Positions 44,476 to 52,103 of a DNA stretch of 64,000 bases are shown one piece after another; position 1 is the first letter of the stretch, and the number at the start of each line of letters is the position of its first letter. The notes beneath the pieces were generated by a model that saw only the letters and a program-made list of their open reading frames with translations, was not told the DNA's origin and searched no databases. This DNA is from JBIKWM01 sp044356305 (GTDB lineage: Bacteria; Bacteroidota; Bacteroidia; UBA10329), in contig JBIKWM010000001.1 of the NCBI GenBank assembly GCA_044356305.1, positions 62,001 through 126,000 of the forward strand, given 5' to 3'. Made by a program: the position numbers and the translations under genes.

Positions 44476-44883
44476 TCAGTTACTTATTGACATACCTGTG
44501 GTCGAACCATTCCACAGTGGTCTGTTCATAGAATCGGGATAGTGCCCGGTACGGCCCACCGCCTCAAGATAATCAACCACTGCCTCCGCCTCTTCTTCGC
44601 TCAGACCGAGATCGGGCATCTTCAACGTGCCGTTGGGGATAAAGGCCATGGCATACGGCCGTCCGCGGAGGGCCACCACATCGGTAAGGTCAGGCCCCAT
44701 GTAGCCGCCTAGACCATAGAATTGGTGGCAGGCCACGCAGTTCTTCTCACGGAACAGTCGCATCCCGCGTATGGCACCTTCATCCATGGTGACGCTGTCG
44801 GCCCCTTTCGAATGATAAACGGCAACGGTCTGTAAAGCCCCAAGGGCTAAAAGCACAAGTATGCCGACCAGACGCAGGTTCAT
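44476..44883 (-). CDS. NorC-like membrane cytochrome c
   Basis: A 135-residue protein with an N-terminal membrane anchor (LRLVGILVLLALGALQTVAVY) and one heme site in FREKNCVACHQFYGLGGYMG, followed by GPDLTD, as in the NorC subunit. The distal methionine is in LKMPDLGLSEEE. It is three bases upstream of the NorB-like gene, so the two form a complex-like pair. The upstream region has only a half copy of the Crp/Fnr-type dyad (ATGACGC, reading on the minus strand from 44955) next to TATTGCCG. Confidence 0.87.
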   Translation of the reverse strand: MNLRLVGILVLLALGALQTVAVYHSKGADSVTMDEGAIRGMRLFREKNCVACHQFYGLGGYMGPDLTDVVALRGRPYAMAFIPNGTLKMPDLGLSEEEAEAVVDYLEAVGRTGHYPDSMNRPLWNGSTTGMSISN

Positions 44884-45051
44884 TCAACGATGAATCAGAT
44901 GTAGGCGAAGTACGGCAATATCTTGCGCTTGTACTTTAATAGTAGGATGCGTCATCTCGATGCAGAACAATATGCCTCACAGGGCCGACTTCATATGGAC
45001 AGGGTCTCTGTCAATGAGATCGGCCGCATCTGCCCGGACGAGAATCTCGGG

Positions 45052-45771
45052 TCAGTCTTTCTTCGGCTCTGGATATATGACCTGCAACAGTTTCTGATAG
45101 GAAGGTATGCGGATTCCCTTGCCAGCGATCTCTATCACTTTATTGTCGTTGAGCTGCGCAAGGCTGCGGATCACCGATTCGTAGGTGGTGCCTGCGTACT
45201 GGGCCATCTCGGTGCGCGATATGGTGTACGATATCAATGTGGGGTCTTCGGTATCGAACCCGAACGCATCGACATTGATCTTGATGGCCTTGGCCACCCG
45301 CTGCACCACGGTCATGTTTAGGAAATTGGCCATCTGGTGCTCGCTCAGGCGCAGTTCCTCGGCCATGAACAGCATGAAGTGGTAGCAGAAAAGGCCATTG
45401 GCTTTGAGCACACTGATGAAAAGCGACAGTGGAATGATGTTCACTGAGGTTTCCGTCAGGGCTTCGGCAGTCACTGTATATGTGAAATCATCGCCCAGAC
45501 CACGGTGGCCCAGCACTTCGCCATCGGCTGCAAGGCGCACCATACGGTCAATGCCGTGCGTCACGGTGTTGAACACCTTAACCTTGCCATGCTTGATCAT
45601 GTACATGTGTTCGGCCGTGAGGCCCTGCTTGAAAATGGTCTGCCCAGCGCTGAAGTACAGTACGGTGTTGCGCTCGCGCATGAGCGTCTTCCATTCGTCA
45701 GTGCAATACTCTTCTAATAGATCGGTTAGCCTGCGGTGATGCTCGGAGCCTGATAGCATGATGGAGGTCAT
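45052..45771 (-). CDS. Crp/Fnr-family regulator, DNR-like (no iron-sulfur cysteines)
   Basis: A 239-residue transcription factor: cyclic-nucleotide-binding fold (about 20-135; FSAGQTIFKQGLTAEHMYMI), dimerisation helix, and C-terminal winged helix with the recognition segment SRTEMAQYAGTTYESVIRSL. The Glu and Arg of YESVIR match the residues that contact the TGA core in both CRP and FNR sites, consistent with the dyad ATGAY-N4-RTCAT found in front of many genes here. It lacks the N-terminal cysteine cluster of FNR, so an NO/heme-sensing (DNR/NNR) or other signal is more likely than a 4Fe-4S oxygen switch. A start at the fifth codon (MLSGSEHH) is possible. Confidence 0.9.
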   Translation of the reverse strand: MTSIMLSGSEHHRRLTDLLEEYCTDEWKTLMRERNTVLYFSAGQTIFKQGLTAEHMYMIKHGKVKVFNTVTHGIDRMVRLAADGEVLGHRGLGDDFTYTVTAEALTETSVNIIPLSLFISVLKANGLFCYHFMLFMAEELRLSEHQMANFLNMTVVQRVAKAIKINVDAFGFDTEDPTLISYTISRTEMAQYAGTTYESVIRSLAQLNDNKVIEIAGKGIRIPSYQKLLQVIYPEPKKD

Positions 45772-45815
45772 AATTTGGATGTGGGCAAATGTACCCCGTC
45801 ATCCACCAATGACAA
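45758..45815 (-). promoter_or_regulatory. Promoter of the Crp/Fnr gene with overlapping autoregulatory site
   Basis: A near-perfect Bacteroidota promoter: TTG (45815-45813), 19-base spacer, TACATTTG (45793-45786), predicted start near 45779. The dyad ATGATGGAGGTCAT lies at 45758-45771, centred about +15 and covering the annotated start codon, a position expected to block transcription. Confidence 0.72.
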
Positions 45816-46806
45816 CCATGCTGCGGCCCTGCTGCATGGTGGCGTTCTCGGCCAGTGTCTCGAGGGTGTTCCGCCCACCGCGCCATTGCTTTTTCTCCAT
45901 GACCGAACTGATGATCAGAGGCTTGATGTCGACACCGTATCTCATAGCGGTGAGCAGATCTGTCTCTGTGCCCGAGAACAGGCAGTTCTTGATGCGTCCA
46001 TCGGCCGTGATGCGAAGGCGGTTGCAGGTGTCGCAGAACGGGTTGGTGACCGAACTGATGATGGCGAATGTGCCGACAGCCCCATTCAAACGATAGTTGC
46101 GCGATGTGTCGTTGGGGCGGTCGGCAATGCGGCTGTATCCTTCAGCACCGAAACGCTCATCGGCACGGGCCAGTATCTCGGCCTGGCTCACACCTTTCGA
46201 CCAGTCCCATCGGTTGCCATCAAACGGCATGAACTCAATGAACCGCACATCCACAGACACGTCTCGGGTCCATTCCATGAAATCGGTCACCTCATCGTCA
46301 TTCACCCCGCGCATCACCACCATGTTCGCCTTGGGCCTGAATCCGTTGGCCATGAGCAGGTCGATGTTCGAGAGCACCTTCATAGCATGGTTCCTGCGGG
46401 TGATCTGGTCAATGCGGTCGGCCCTCAACGAGTCGAGGCTCACATTCATTTCTGTGACACCTGACGACCTGAACACATCGATGAACCGATCCAATAGGAC
46501 CCCGTTGGTGGTTATGGCCAGACGGATGGGCAGTTCGGCCAACCTCTCAATGATGCCTTCTACTCCGTGGCGTACCAGCGGCTCGCCCCCTGTGAGGCGA
46601 ATCTTGGTGACACCCATCGACACAAAAATCCGAGCCATCTCCACCACTTCCTCATTGCTCATGAATTCGGCCTTTGGTCGCAGCGGTACCCCCTCAAGCG
46701 GCATGCAGTAGAAGCACCGCATGTTGCACCGCTCGGTGAGCGACAGCCGCAGGTAGTCGTGCCTACGCCCGAATCGGTCGGTCAATATGTTCGGGGAGAA
46801 ATTCAA
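45799..46806 (-). CDS. moaA: GTP 3',8-cyclase (molybdenum cofactor synthesis)
   Basis: A 335-residue radical SAM enzyme that starts molybdopterin synthesis from GTP, required for NarG. N-terminal radical SAM cluster CNMRCFYC (Cys27, 31, 34), glycine-rich RLTGGEPLVR, and a C-terminal second cluster beginning CDTCNRLRITADGRIKNC. The extreme C-terminus is usually GG in MoaA; here it ends VVIGG, as expected. Its placement between the regulator and the nitrate/NO genes fits the pathway. The Crp/Fnr promoter lies in its 3' end. Confidence 0.95.
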   Translation of the reverse strand: MNFSPNILTDRFGRRHDYLRLSLTERCNMRCFYCMPLEGVPLRPKAEFMSNEEVVEMARIFVSMGVTKIRLTGGEPLVRHGVEGIIERLAELPIRLAITTNGVLLDRFIDVFRSSGVTEMNVSLDSLRADRIDQITRRNHAMKVLSNIDLLMANGFRPKANMVVMRGVNDDEVTDFMEWTRDVSVDVRFIEFMPFDGNRWDWSKGVSQAEILARADERFGAEGYSRIADRPNDTSRNYRLNGAVGTFAIISSVTNPFCDTCNRLRITADGRIKNCLFSGTETDLLTAMRYGVDIKPLIISSVMEKKQWRGGRNTLETLAENATMQQGRSMVVIGG

Positions 46807-46972
46807 AGTTCAAGGTTTAAGGTGTAGCGTAGCGAAATCCCGCCTATGCGTGATTCAAGGTCGCGCCATGAGCCTCATTATCTCTGATTTTCTGATGTTC
46901 TATACTCTTGGTTAACTGAATCTCTGAGCTGCTGATTCGCTGAAATCCTGAGACCCTGATCTGCTTGACCCC

Positions 46973-47668
46973 TCAGAACCTATCCAACTCCTCTTTGCTC
47001 AACAACTTGTGCGCCAGAGGGAACAGGATGTTGTCTTCTCGGTAGATGTGCAGGCGGATGGTCTCGGTCAGTTCGCGCGAGGTCTCATAAGCGGCATCGA
47101 ACGTGAAGAGTGCCGACCGTGCATCGGGCAGGCGGGCGGCAAGGCCCAAAAGGTTGAAGGTGAGTGCTCCGAGCTGAATGAACTTCACATGGTCGTCCTC
47201 CATCAGGTCGATGGCCGTACGGGGCACAGTGCCTGTGCCGTGTTCGCCCTGAGCCAGCAACTTGGCATGTAGCACCGGGAATAGCTCCCGCTCCTCGCGC
47301 CTGTTGTGATCCAGCAACTTATCATCAAAAAACTCGAAAAAAACATGAAGGGCCTCGTTAACCTCTTGATCAGGTTTGTATCGCGACTGTTTGTATCCGG
47401 CCATGGCCTGCTCAAACCGCGCTATCACTTCCTCTGCCCTGCGGTGCTCGTCCATGTAGCGTTGCATGAGCGGGTGCAGGTCGGCATATTCCACTTCTTC
47501 GATCACCGCGCCACCGTAGGCATCGGGCGGATCCATGGGCGAGTGCTCAGAGGCGTTCAACTCCTTGGCCACCTCGCGTTGCACGGGATCCACCAGTTTC
47601 AGGTGTTTGGCCGTGGCGGCATCTGGACGGTCGAGTCTTTTCTTGGTTACGGGGTCAATGATCTGCAT
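46973..47668 (-). CDS. Hemerythrin-like (HHE) diiron protein
   Basis: A 231-residue soluble protein. The first about 60 residues are a charged lead; from about residue 65 it forms a hemerythrin-like four-helix bundle with the metal-ligand pattern HRRAEEVIARFE, DHNRREERELFPVL, MEDDHVKF and HIYREDNILFPLA. Relatives include YtfE/RIC and oxygen- or NO-binding hemerythrins. A Crp/Fnr-type site with correctly spaced -7 element precedes it, so it is likely induced together with denitrification and may handle NO or repair iron-sulfur clusters. Confidence 0.87.
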   Translation of the reverse strand: MQIIDPVTKKRLDRPDAATAKHLKLVDPVQREVAKELNASEHSPMDPPDAYGGAVIEEVEYADLHPLMQRYMDEHRRAEEVIARFEQAMAGYKQSRYKPDQEVNEALHVFFEFFDDKLLDHNRREERELFPVLHAKLLAQGEHGTGTVPRTAIDLMEDDHVKFIQLGALTFNLLGLAARLPDARSALFTFDAAYETSRELTETIRLHIYREDNILFPLAHKLLSKEELDRF

Positions 47669-47750
47669 TGCGTTGGTACTATTCGGTCATTACGGTGGAA
47701 GCGTTCATTCCAATTGCTATGGTCGACTTCATCCTGCTTTTTGGATAAGG

Positions 47751-47794
47751 CAAATGGACACATCCGAAACTTTGCGAAGCATGATATAAATCAG
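47751..47794 (-). promoter_or_regulatory. Crp/Fnr-type site and promoter of the hemerythrin-like gene
   Basis: ATGATATAAATCAG at 47781-47794 (one mismatch in the right arm), centre 29.5 bp from the -7-like TCCATTTG (47758-47751) on the minus strand. The ATG is at 47668. Confidence 0.6.
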
Positions 47795-47832
47795 ATAATA
47801 TAATGATTGAAAACAACAATAGCGCCAGGTGA

Positions 47833-47946
47833 TAAAAAAGACCCGCAGCCTGCCTCCATCCATGGGCAGGTGCGGGTCAAGAACAGGCATCCATTAGATA
47901 CCCGAACCGGTGGTCACTGCAACCGACTTGCAGTAGCGTTCACTGA
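47833..47946 (-). ncRNA. Candidate Crp/Fnr-activated small RNA
   Basis: Between the hemerythrin-like gene and queD there is no protein gene, but a complete small transcription unit: a Crp/Fnr-type dyad (47981-47994), a -7 element TACTTTCG (47959-47952), predicted start near 47946, a perfect 7-bp hairpin ACTGCAA/TTGCAGT (47934-47916), a single-stranded stretch, and a strong terminator (47878-47834). Predicted length is about 113 nt. Only reading frames shorter than ten codons occur. By layout it parallels FNR-activated regulatory RNAs such as FnrS, but no sequence similarity is claimed. The alternative is that the hairpin only ends the tnaA-queD transcript. Confidence 0.62.
47834..47878 (-). 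terminator. Terminator of the candidate small RNA
   Basis: Fourteen base pairs with one bulge: GACCCGCA pairs with TGCGGGTC and CCTGCC with GGCAGG, 10-base loop, followed by TTTTTT on the minus strand. Confidence 0.88.
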
Positions 47947-47951
47947 CGGGG

Positions 47952-47994
47952 CGAAAGTAGCCTAATGAGATTTCGATAAAATGACGTGCGTCAT
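47952..47994 (-). promoter_or_regulatory. Crp/Fnr-type site and promoter of the candidate small RNA
   Basis: Dyad ATGACGTGCGTCAT (47981-47994), centre 28.5 bp from TACTTTCG (47959-47952), giving a site centred near -41.5. The next gene downstream on this strand starts at 47668, beyond the terminator, so a protein gene is not the obvious target. Confidence 0.68.
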
Positions 47995-48236
47995 ATATGG
48001 AGGTTTTTCATTCGTTAGATCTATTGGAATGATGCTCCCTCCTTTGCACTTTCTCGTTCATTGGTCAACCACAGAAACACCCTGATGTGGCCATGGCATA
48101 ATTGACCCATGCCGCAACTGCCTGTTCAAGGAACAAGGGGCGCGGTCAATTGCGTTTGACTTTTGAAGCATCACCACCCAACATGCACGAGCAATGACCT
48201 ACTCGGGAGAACAAGATTAGAGAGTGCGGTCACCCC
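47995..48236. other. Intergenic region upstream of the small RNA
   Basis: About 240 bases after the queD stop; no gene or hairpin-U-run recognised. The absence of a terminator right after queD leaves open that its transcript ends at 47834. Confidence 0.4.
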
Positions 48237-48677
48237 TTAGAAGCCTTCCCATTCCGCATAGCTGGTGGCGGTCTCGTAAAGGCGCAGCCTGCCTATGGTG
48301 ACATCAGGTGGTAAATAATGGTTCAGCAACCGTACCATCTCAAGCATCAGATTCTCGCAGGTGGGTTGGAAAGAAGTGAATTCCAACTGTTTGAATAGGC
48401 CACCCGCATCGGGGAACACATGTCTGTCGCGCTCGCTCAGAAGCAGGGCATGGTCGAAACGGTCGAGGATGTGCTCTTTCACAATGGCCTTCAGCTCTGC
48501 GAAATCCATGACCATGCCGTGGTCGGGCCGTGAGGGGTCATTGATGGGCGTGCCCTTGACCGTGACCTCCAACCTGTAGGAGTGTCCGTGTATCTGGGCG
48601 CACTTGCCCCTGTGGCCGTGGAGCGCGTGGGCCATCTCGAAACGGAACTCCTTGGTGATGCTGATGATGCTGTTCAC
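48237..48677 (-). CDS. queD: QueD/6-pyruvoyltetrahydropterin synthase family
   Basis: A 146-residue enzyme of the T-fold: converts dihydroneopterin triphosphate to carboxytetrahydropterin (QueD) or pyruvoyltetrahydropterin (PTPS). It has the first zinc histidine in FRFEMAHALHGHRGKC and the catalytic cysteine with two zinc histidines in CAQIHGHSYRLEV, and a glutamate near the C-terminus. No ATG fits; a GTG at 48677 (VNSIISITKEFRFE) gives the normal length and overlaps the tryptophanase stop as GTGA, so the two are translationally coupled. The queuosine role is a guess; other que genes are not in the window. Confidence 0.87.
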   Translation of the reverse strand: MNSIISITKEFRFEMAHALHGHRGKCAQIHGHSYRLEVTVKGTPINDPSRPDHGMVMDFAELKAIVKEHILDRFDHALLLSERDRHVFPDAGGLFKQLEFTSFQPTCENLMLEMVRLLNHYLPPDVTIGRLRLYETATSYAEWEGF

Positions 48678-50050
48678 AACGGTTCGAAATGGGCGGTGAA
48701 GTGGCGGAGGAACTTCGGCTCCTTCACAATGCGGAGGCCGCGCACCTGCTCGCAAGTGCGAAGGACCTCAATGAAGGTCTCCAGCACGTACTCGATGTGG
48801 CTCTGGGTATAGACCCTGCGCGGGATGGCCAGTCGCACCAGCTCCATCGGGGCGGGGATCAGCGAGCCGTCATCGGCATACTTCCCGAACATCACAGAGC
48901 CTATCTCCACCGAACGGATGCCCGCCAGTCGGTACAGCTCGCAGACCAACGCCTGCCCCGGGTACTCGTGGGGCGGGATGTGCGGATAGAGCCTTTTGGC
49001 GTCAACATACACCGCGTGGCCGCCCGATGGCCGCATGACGGGCACACCGAGGCGGTGCAGCCCATCTCCGAGGTAGGCTGTGCTCTTGATGCGATATTCG
49101 AGGTACGAGGGATCAAATACCTCGTCCAGCCCAATGGCGATGGCCTCCATGTCGCGGCCGGAAAGACCCCCGTAGGTGGTAAAACCCTCGGTGATGATGA
49201 GCAGGTTGATGCAGGCCTCGGCCAGTGCGGTGTCGCGCAGGGTGAGGAAACCGCCCATGTTGACCATCGCGTCCTTCTTGGCGCTCATCACGGCCCCATC
49301 GGCCAGAGAGAACATGTGCCGGGCGATATCGCGGTAGGTGAGACTGTCCATGCCCGACTCGCGGTGGCGTACGAAATAGCTGTTCTCGGCAATACGGCAG
49401 CAGTCGAGCAGGAACAGGATGCCGTGCTGGCGGCAGATGCGCGACACCTCCTCGGCATTGGCCAGGCTGACGGGCTGGCCGCCCCCGCTGTTGTTGGTCA
49501 CCGTGAGTATGACCGCCCCGATGTTCCCGGCCTCGCGCTGCGCGATGAGCTGTCGGAGCGCATCGGTGTCCATATTGCCCTTGAAAGGGTGCTCAAGCGC
49601 AGTGTCCCGCCCTTCAGCAATGGGGATGTCGATGGCCTCGGCCCCGCTGAACTCGATGTTGGCACGGGTGGTGTCGAAATGGGTGTTGCTGATGAACACC
49701 TTGCCCGCACCCCCGAGGTGGCCGTATATGATGCGCTCGGCTGCGCGTCCCTGATGGGTGGGAAGCACATGCTCCATGCCTGTGAGGTCGCGGACAGCCT
49801 TCTGCATCCTGAGCCACGAGCGTGAGCCGGCATACGCCTCATCGCCCTCCATGATGCCGCCCCATTGGGCCGCGCTCATGGCCGATGTGCCGCTGTCGGT
49901 AAGCAGGTCGATGATGACCTTGTCGCTCTCGAGCAGGAAGGGGTTGAAATGAGCTTCGTTCAGATAACGTGTCCGTTCGGCCTCTGTGGAGAGCGAAATG
50001 GGTTCCACGCTCTTGATGCGGAACGGCTCGATGATGGTGGTGTGCTTCAT
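48674..50050 (-). CDS. tnaA: Tryptophanase (PLP-dependent beta-lyase)
   Basis: A 458-residue PLP enzyme of the tryptophanase/tyrosine phenol-lyase group, splitting tryptophan into indole, pyruvate and ammonia. Marks: EPFRIKSVEP start, LLTDSGTSAMS, PTHQGRAAE, GGGQPVSLAN, PLP lysine in MSAKKDAMVNMGG (Lys259), EGFTTYGGL. At the position of the substrate-selective arginine of tyrosine phenol-lyase it has Ile383 (GIRSVEIGS), as in tryptophanase, which favours indole formation. The dyad ATGACCGCGATCAT ends 12 bases before the ATG (50062-50075). queD overlaps its stop. No TnaC leader or tryptophan permease seen. Confidence 0.88.
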   Translation of the reverse strand: MKHTTIIEPFRIKSVEPISLSTEAERTRYLNEAHFNPFLLESDKVIIDLLTDSGTSAMSAAQWGGIMEGDEAYAGSRSWLRMQKAVRDLTGMEHVLPTHQGRAAERIIYGHLGGAGKVFISNTHFDTTRANIEFSGAEAIDIPIAEGRDTALEHPFKGNMDTDALRQLIAQREAGNIGAVILTVTNNSGGGQPVSLANAEEVSRICRQHGILFLLDCCRIAENSYFVRHRESGMDSLTYRDIARHMFSLADGAVMSAKKDAMVNMGGFLTLRDTALAEACINLLIITEGFTTYGGLSGRDMEAIAIGLDEVFDPSYLEYRIKSTAYLGDGLHRLGVPVMRPSGGHAVYVDAKRLYPHIPPHEYPGQALVCELYRLAGIRSVEIGSVMFGKYADDGSLIPAPMELVRLAIPRRVYTQSHIEYVLETFIEVLRTCEQVRGLRIVKEPKFLRHFTAHFEPL

Positions 50051-50061
50051 CTCATTGAAAA

Positions 50062-50075
50062 ATGACCGCGATCAT
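50062..50075. promoter_or_regulatory. Crp/Fnr-type dyad just before tnaA
   Basis: ATGACCGCGATCAT fits the pattern perfectly, but it is only 12 bases from the start codon and has no -7 element at the activator spacing. An AATGTTCG at 50106-50099 on the minus strand would put the dyad near +24. A repressor or roadblock position is more likely than activation. Confidence 0.45.
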
Positions 50076-50108
50076 AGCGCAGCCTGATGCCACATGACCG
50101 AACATTGG

Positions 50109-50567
50109 TCAGTTCTGGGCATGATGAAGGTCTGTCCGTTCCCAGTGCAGCCTGCTCCCGAAACCGAGGGTGTTGTCCGTCATTTTCACAGTATCAAGCA
50201 TCACTGCGTAACATTCGCCTTTCATGGCACGAGCAAAGGGGAAGCGTTTGAAGTAAAGGTCGCGCAACATTTCCCCTTCGGTCAGGCGGTTGCATGGGAC
50301 AGCTTTCCCGGTGAACTGAATTCCCCTGATCTTTCCCACAGTGGAGCGGTCGGGCAGGATGCTCCCCGCCACGGTATCATGGGCCAGCATCTCGCGGATG
50401 TGCCGCGTATCGGACTGCGACATGAACACCAGCCGCATCTGATCGGATTCGAAGGCGTAATAGCACGGGGCACACCACGGCCCATGGCTGCCGCAGGTGG
50501 CAAGTGTGAACACCTGTTGGGAGGCGATGAAGCCGATGATCCGGGTTTTCTGCTCTTGGACTGTCAC
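50109..50567 (-). CDS. Pyridoxamine 5'-phosphate oxidase-like flavin/heme protein
   Basis: A 152-residue split-barrel protein of the PNPOx-like family (KTRIIGFIASQQVFTLATCG, then APCYYAFESDQMRLVFMSQ and RGIQFTGKAV). Members bind FMN, F420 or heme. The open frame extends to an ATG at 50639, but the predicted start of transcription is near 50615, so the GTG at 50567 is preferred. It shares a divergent control region with the antiporter gene, with a single Crp/Fnr-type dyad at 50651-50664. Confidence 0.8.
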   Translation of the reverse strand: MTVQEQKTRIIGFIASQQVFTLATCGSHGPWCAPCYYAFESDQMRLVFMSQSDTRHIREMLAHDTVAGSILPDRSTVGKIRGIQFTGKAVPCNRLTEGEMLRDLYFKRFPFARAMKGECYAVMLDTVKMTDNTLGFGSRLHWERTDLHHAQN

Positions 50568-50621
50568 AGTTATCAGGTGGGTAGGAAATGGTGGTGCCTG
50601 AACGGAGTGGGCAGGATGCCG

Positions 50622-50693
50622 CAAAGAACGGTGAGCCACAAGGCGGCTTTATGATGCGCGTCATATGGGTCTCTTGCGGCCCTGCACTATTTG
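50622..50693. promoter_or_regulatory. Divergent promoter pair around one Crp/Fnr-type site
   Basis: Dyad ATGATGCGCGTCAT at 50651-50664. On the minus strand GTTCTTTG (50629-50622) and on the plus strand ACTATTTG (50686-50693) both begin exactly 28.5 bp from its centre, so one palindromic site can serve both the PNPOx-like gene and the antiporter gene. Confidence 0.7.
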
Positions 50694-50754
50694 CGCCCTC
50701 CTTCCATGGGGTCTTCGATCGGGCAGAGAATGAATACGGCACTCAGAGTAGCTC

Positions 50755-52002
50755 ATGGGCCATCTTGAACTTTTCATTGAGGCGCTCATTGCGCTTATCG
50801 TCATTCTTTTCATGGCTCAGATGATGGGGCGGCTCATACGGCTGTTGGGGCAGCCGGCCGTTGTGGGCGAGATGATCTCTGGTGTGCTGCTGGGCCCCAC
50901 GTTCTTCGGGCATTTCTTTCCCGATGCATCGGCTGCGGTGTTCCCGGTGGACACCATGTCCATCCTGTTCTTTGTGAGCAACCTTGGTCTCTCTATCTAT
51001 ATGTTCCTGGTGGGGGCCGAGATGGATCTGAGCCATTTCAACCCTAAGGCCGTGCGTAGGGCATCGGTACTGTCGGTAGTGGCCATCATGGTACCGTTCG
51101 GGTTCGGTGCACTCAGCGCGGCACTGTTCAATGATGCCATCAACAGCAATGGCATACCCTCTGTGCAGCTCACTATATTCATGGGCACTGCGTTGGCCAT
51201 AACGGCCTTCCCGATGTTGGCGCGTATCCTTCAGGAGAAAGGTATCGTGAACACCCGTCTGGGCTCACTCTCGCTTCTGTCGGCCAGCCTTCAGGATGTG
51301 GTGAGCTGGGTGCTGTTGGGGCTGGTGACGGCCATGAGCACCAAGGGCGATTATACGGGTATCGTCATCATGGTGCTGGGAGCCACACTGCTTGTACTGG
51401 TCCTCTTTTTTGTGGTCAGGCCAATGCTGCGCGCCACCGCCCGGCACGTGAATGTGCCTGCAGACCTCAGCCCCACGGCCTTTGCGGTGGTCATGGGTCT
51501 GCTCCTGGTGTGTGCCCTGGCCACCGACTGGCTCGGGCTGTACTCGGTGTTCGGTGGTTTTGTGCTTGGGCTGGCCATGCCGCGCGACAAGGGTTATGTA
51601 CAGGCACTGAGTGTGCGGCTCAAGGACCTGACGGTGGTGTTCCTGTTGCCGGTGTTCTTCGCCTTTTCAGGACTGAACACGAATATGTTGGGTCTTGGCG
51701 CTTCTGATATGATAGTGCCCACGGTGGTCATTGTCATATTCGCATTCATGAGCAAGTACCTGAGCTGCACATTCACTATGAAGCTGTCCGGATTCAACTG
51801 GGCCGATTCATCGGCCGTGGGTGGCCTGCTCAACGCGCGTGGCCTGATGGAGCTGATCATAGCCAACATCGGGCTGTTCTATGGTCTCATAGACCGGTCG
51901 GTGTATTCCATACTGGTGCTGGTGGCCGTTTCGACAACGCTTGCTGCCATGCCCATATACAATGCCTCGCTGAGCATGTCAGGGAAGAGGGGCCGGAGTT
52001 GA
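50755..52002 (+). CDS. Cation:proton antiporter, CPA2 family
   Basis: A 415-residue integral membrane protein with about 12 helices, of the KefB/NapA-type sodium/proton exchanger fold. Signs are LGQPAVVGEMISGVLLGPTF near the N-terminus, GTALAITAFPMLARIL in the middle and GGLLNARGLMELIIANIG near the C-terminus. It lacks the C-terminal TrkA-N domain of KefB/C. It would exchange sodium or potassium for protons and help pH or redox balance. Its promoter is shared with the PNPOx-like gene under the Crp/Fnr-type dyad. Confidence 0.88.
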   Translation: MGHLELFIEALIALIVILFMAQMMGRLIRLLGQPAVVGEMISGVLLGPTFFGHFFPDASAAVFPVDTMSILFFVSNLGLSIYMFLVGAEMDLSHFNPKAVRRASVLSVVAIMVPFGFGALSAALFNDAINSNGIPSVQLTIFMGTALAITAFPMLARILQEKGIVNTRLGSLSLLSASLQDVVSWVLLGLVTAMSTKGDYTGIVIMVLGATLLVLVLFFVVRPMLRATARHVNVPADLSPTAFAVVMGLLLVCALATDWLGLYSVFGGFVLGLAMPRDKGYVQALSVRLKDLTVVFLLPVFFAFSGLNTNMLGLGASDMIVPTVVIVIFAFMSKYLSCTFTMKLSGFNWADSSAVGGLLNARGLMELIIANIGLFYGLIDRSVYSILVLVAVSTTLAAMPIYNASLSMSGKRGRS

Positions 52003-52035
52003 TGGGCCGGAGCCCCATTGTCCCACTTCGCCCCG

Positions 52036-52080
52036 AAAAAAGACGGCCCACTGTGCGCATGGCGGGCACAGCGGGCCGTC
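52036..52080 (-). terminator. Terminator of the halogenase-like gene
   Basis: Stem GACGGCCC / GGGCCGTC with inner CTGTGC/GCACAG, followed on the minus strand by TTTTTT. It may also stop the converging antiporter transcript. Confidence 0.88.
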
Positions 52081-52103
52081 TGATGGCGACCTGATGTGAG
52101 CGA

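Noticed and set aside
44906..44955. Crp/Fnr-type promoter for the NorC/NorB-like genes
   Set aside because: Only one half-site (ATGACGC on the minus strand) is present and the -7 candidate TATTGCCG is poor; not strong enough to list as a site.
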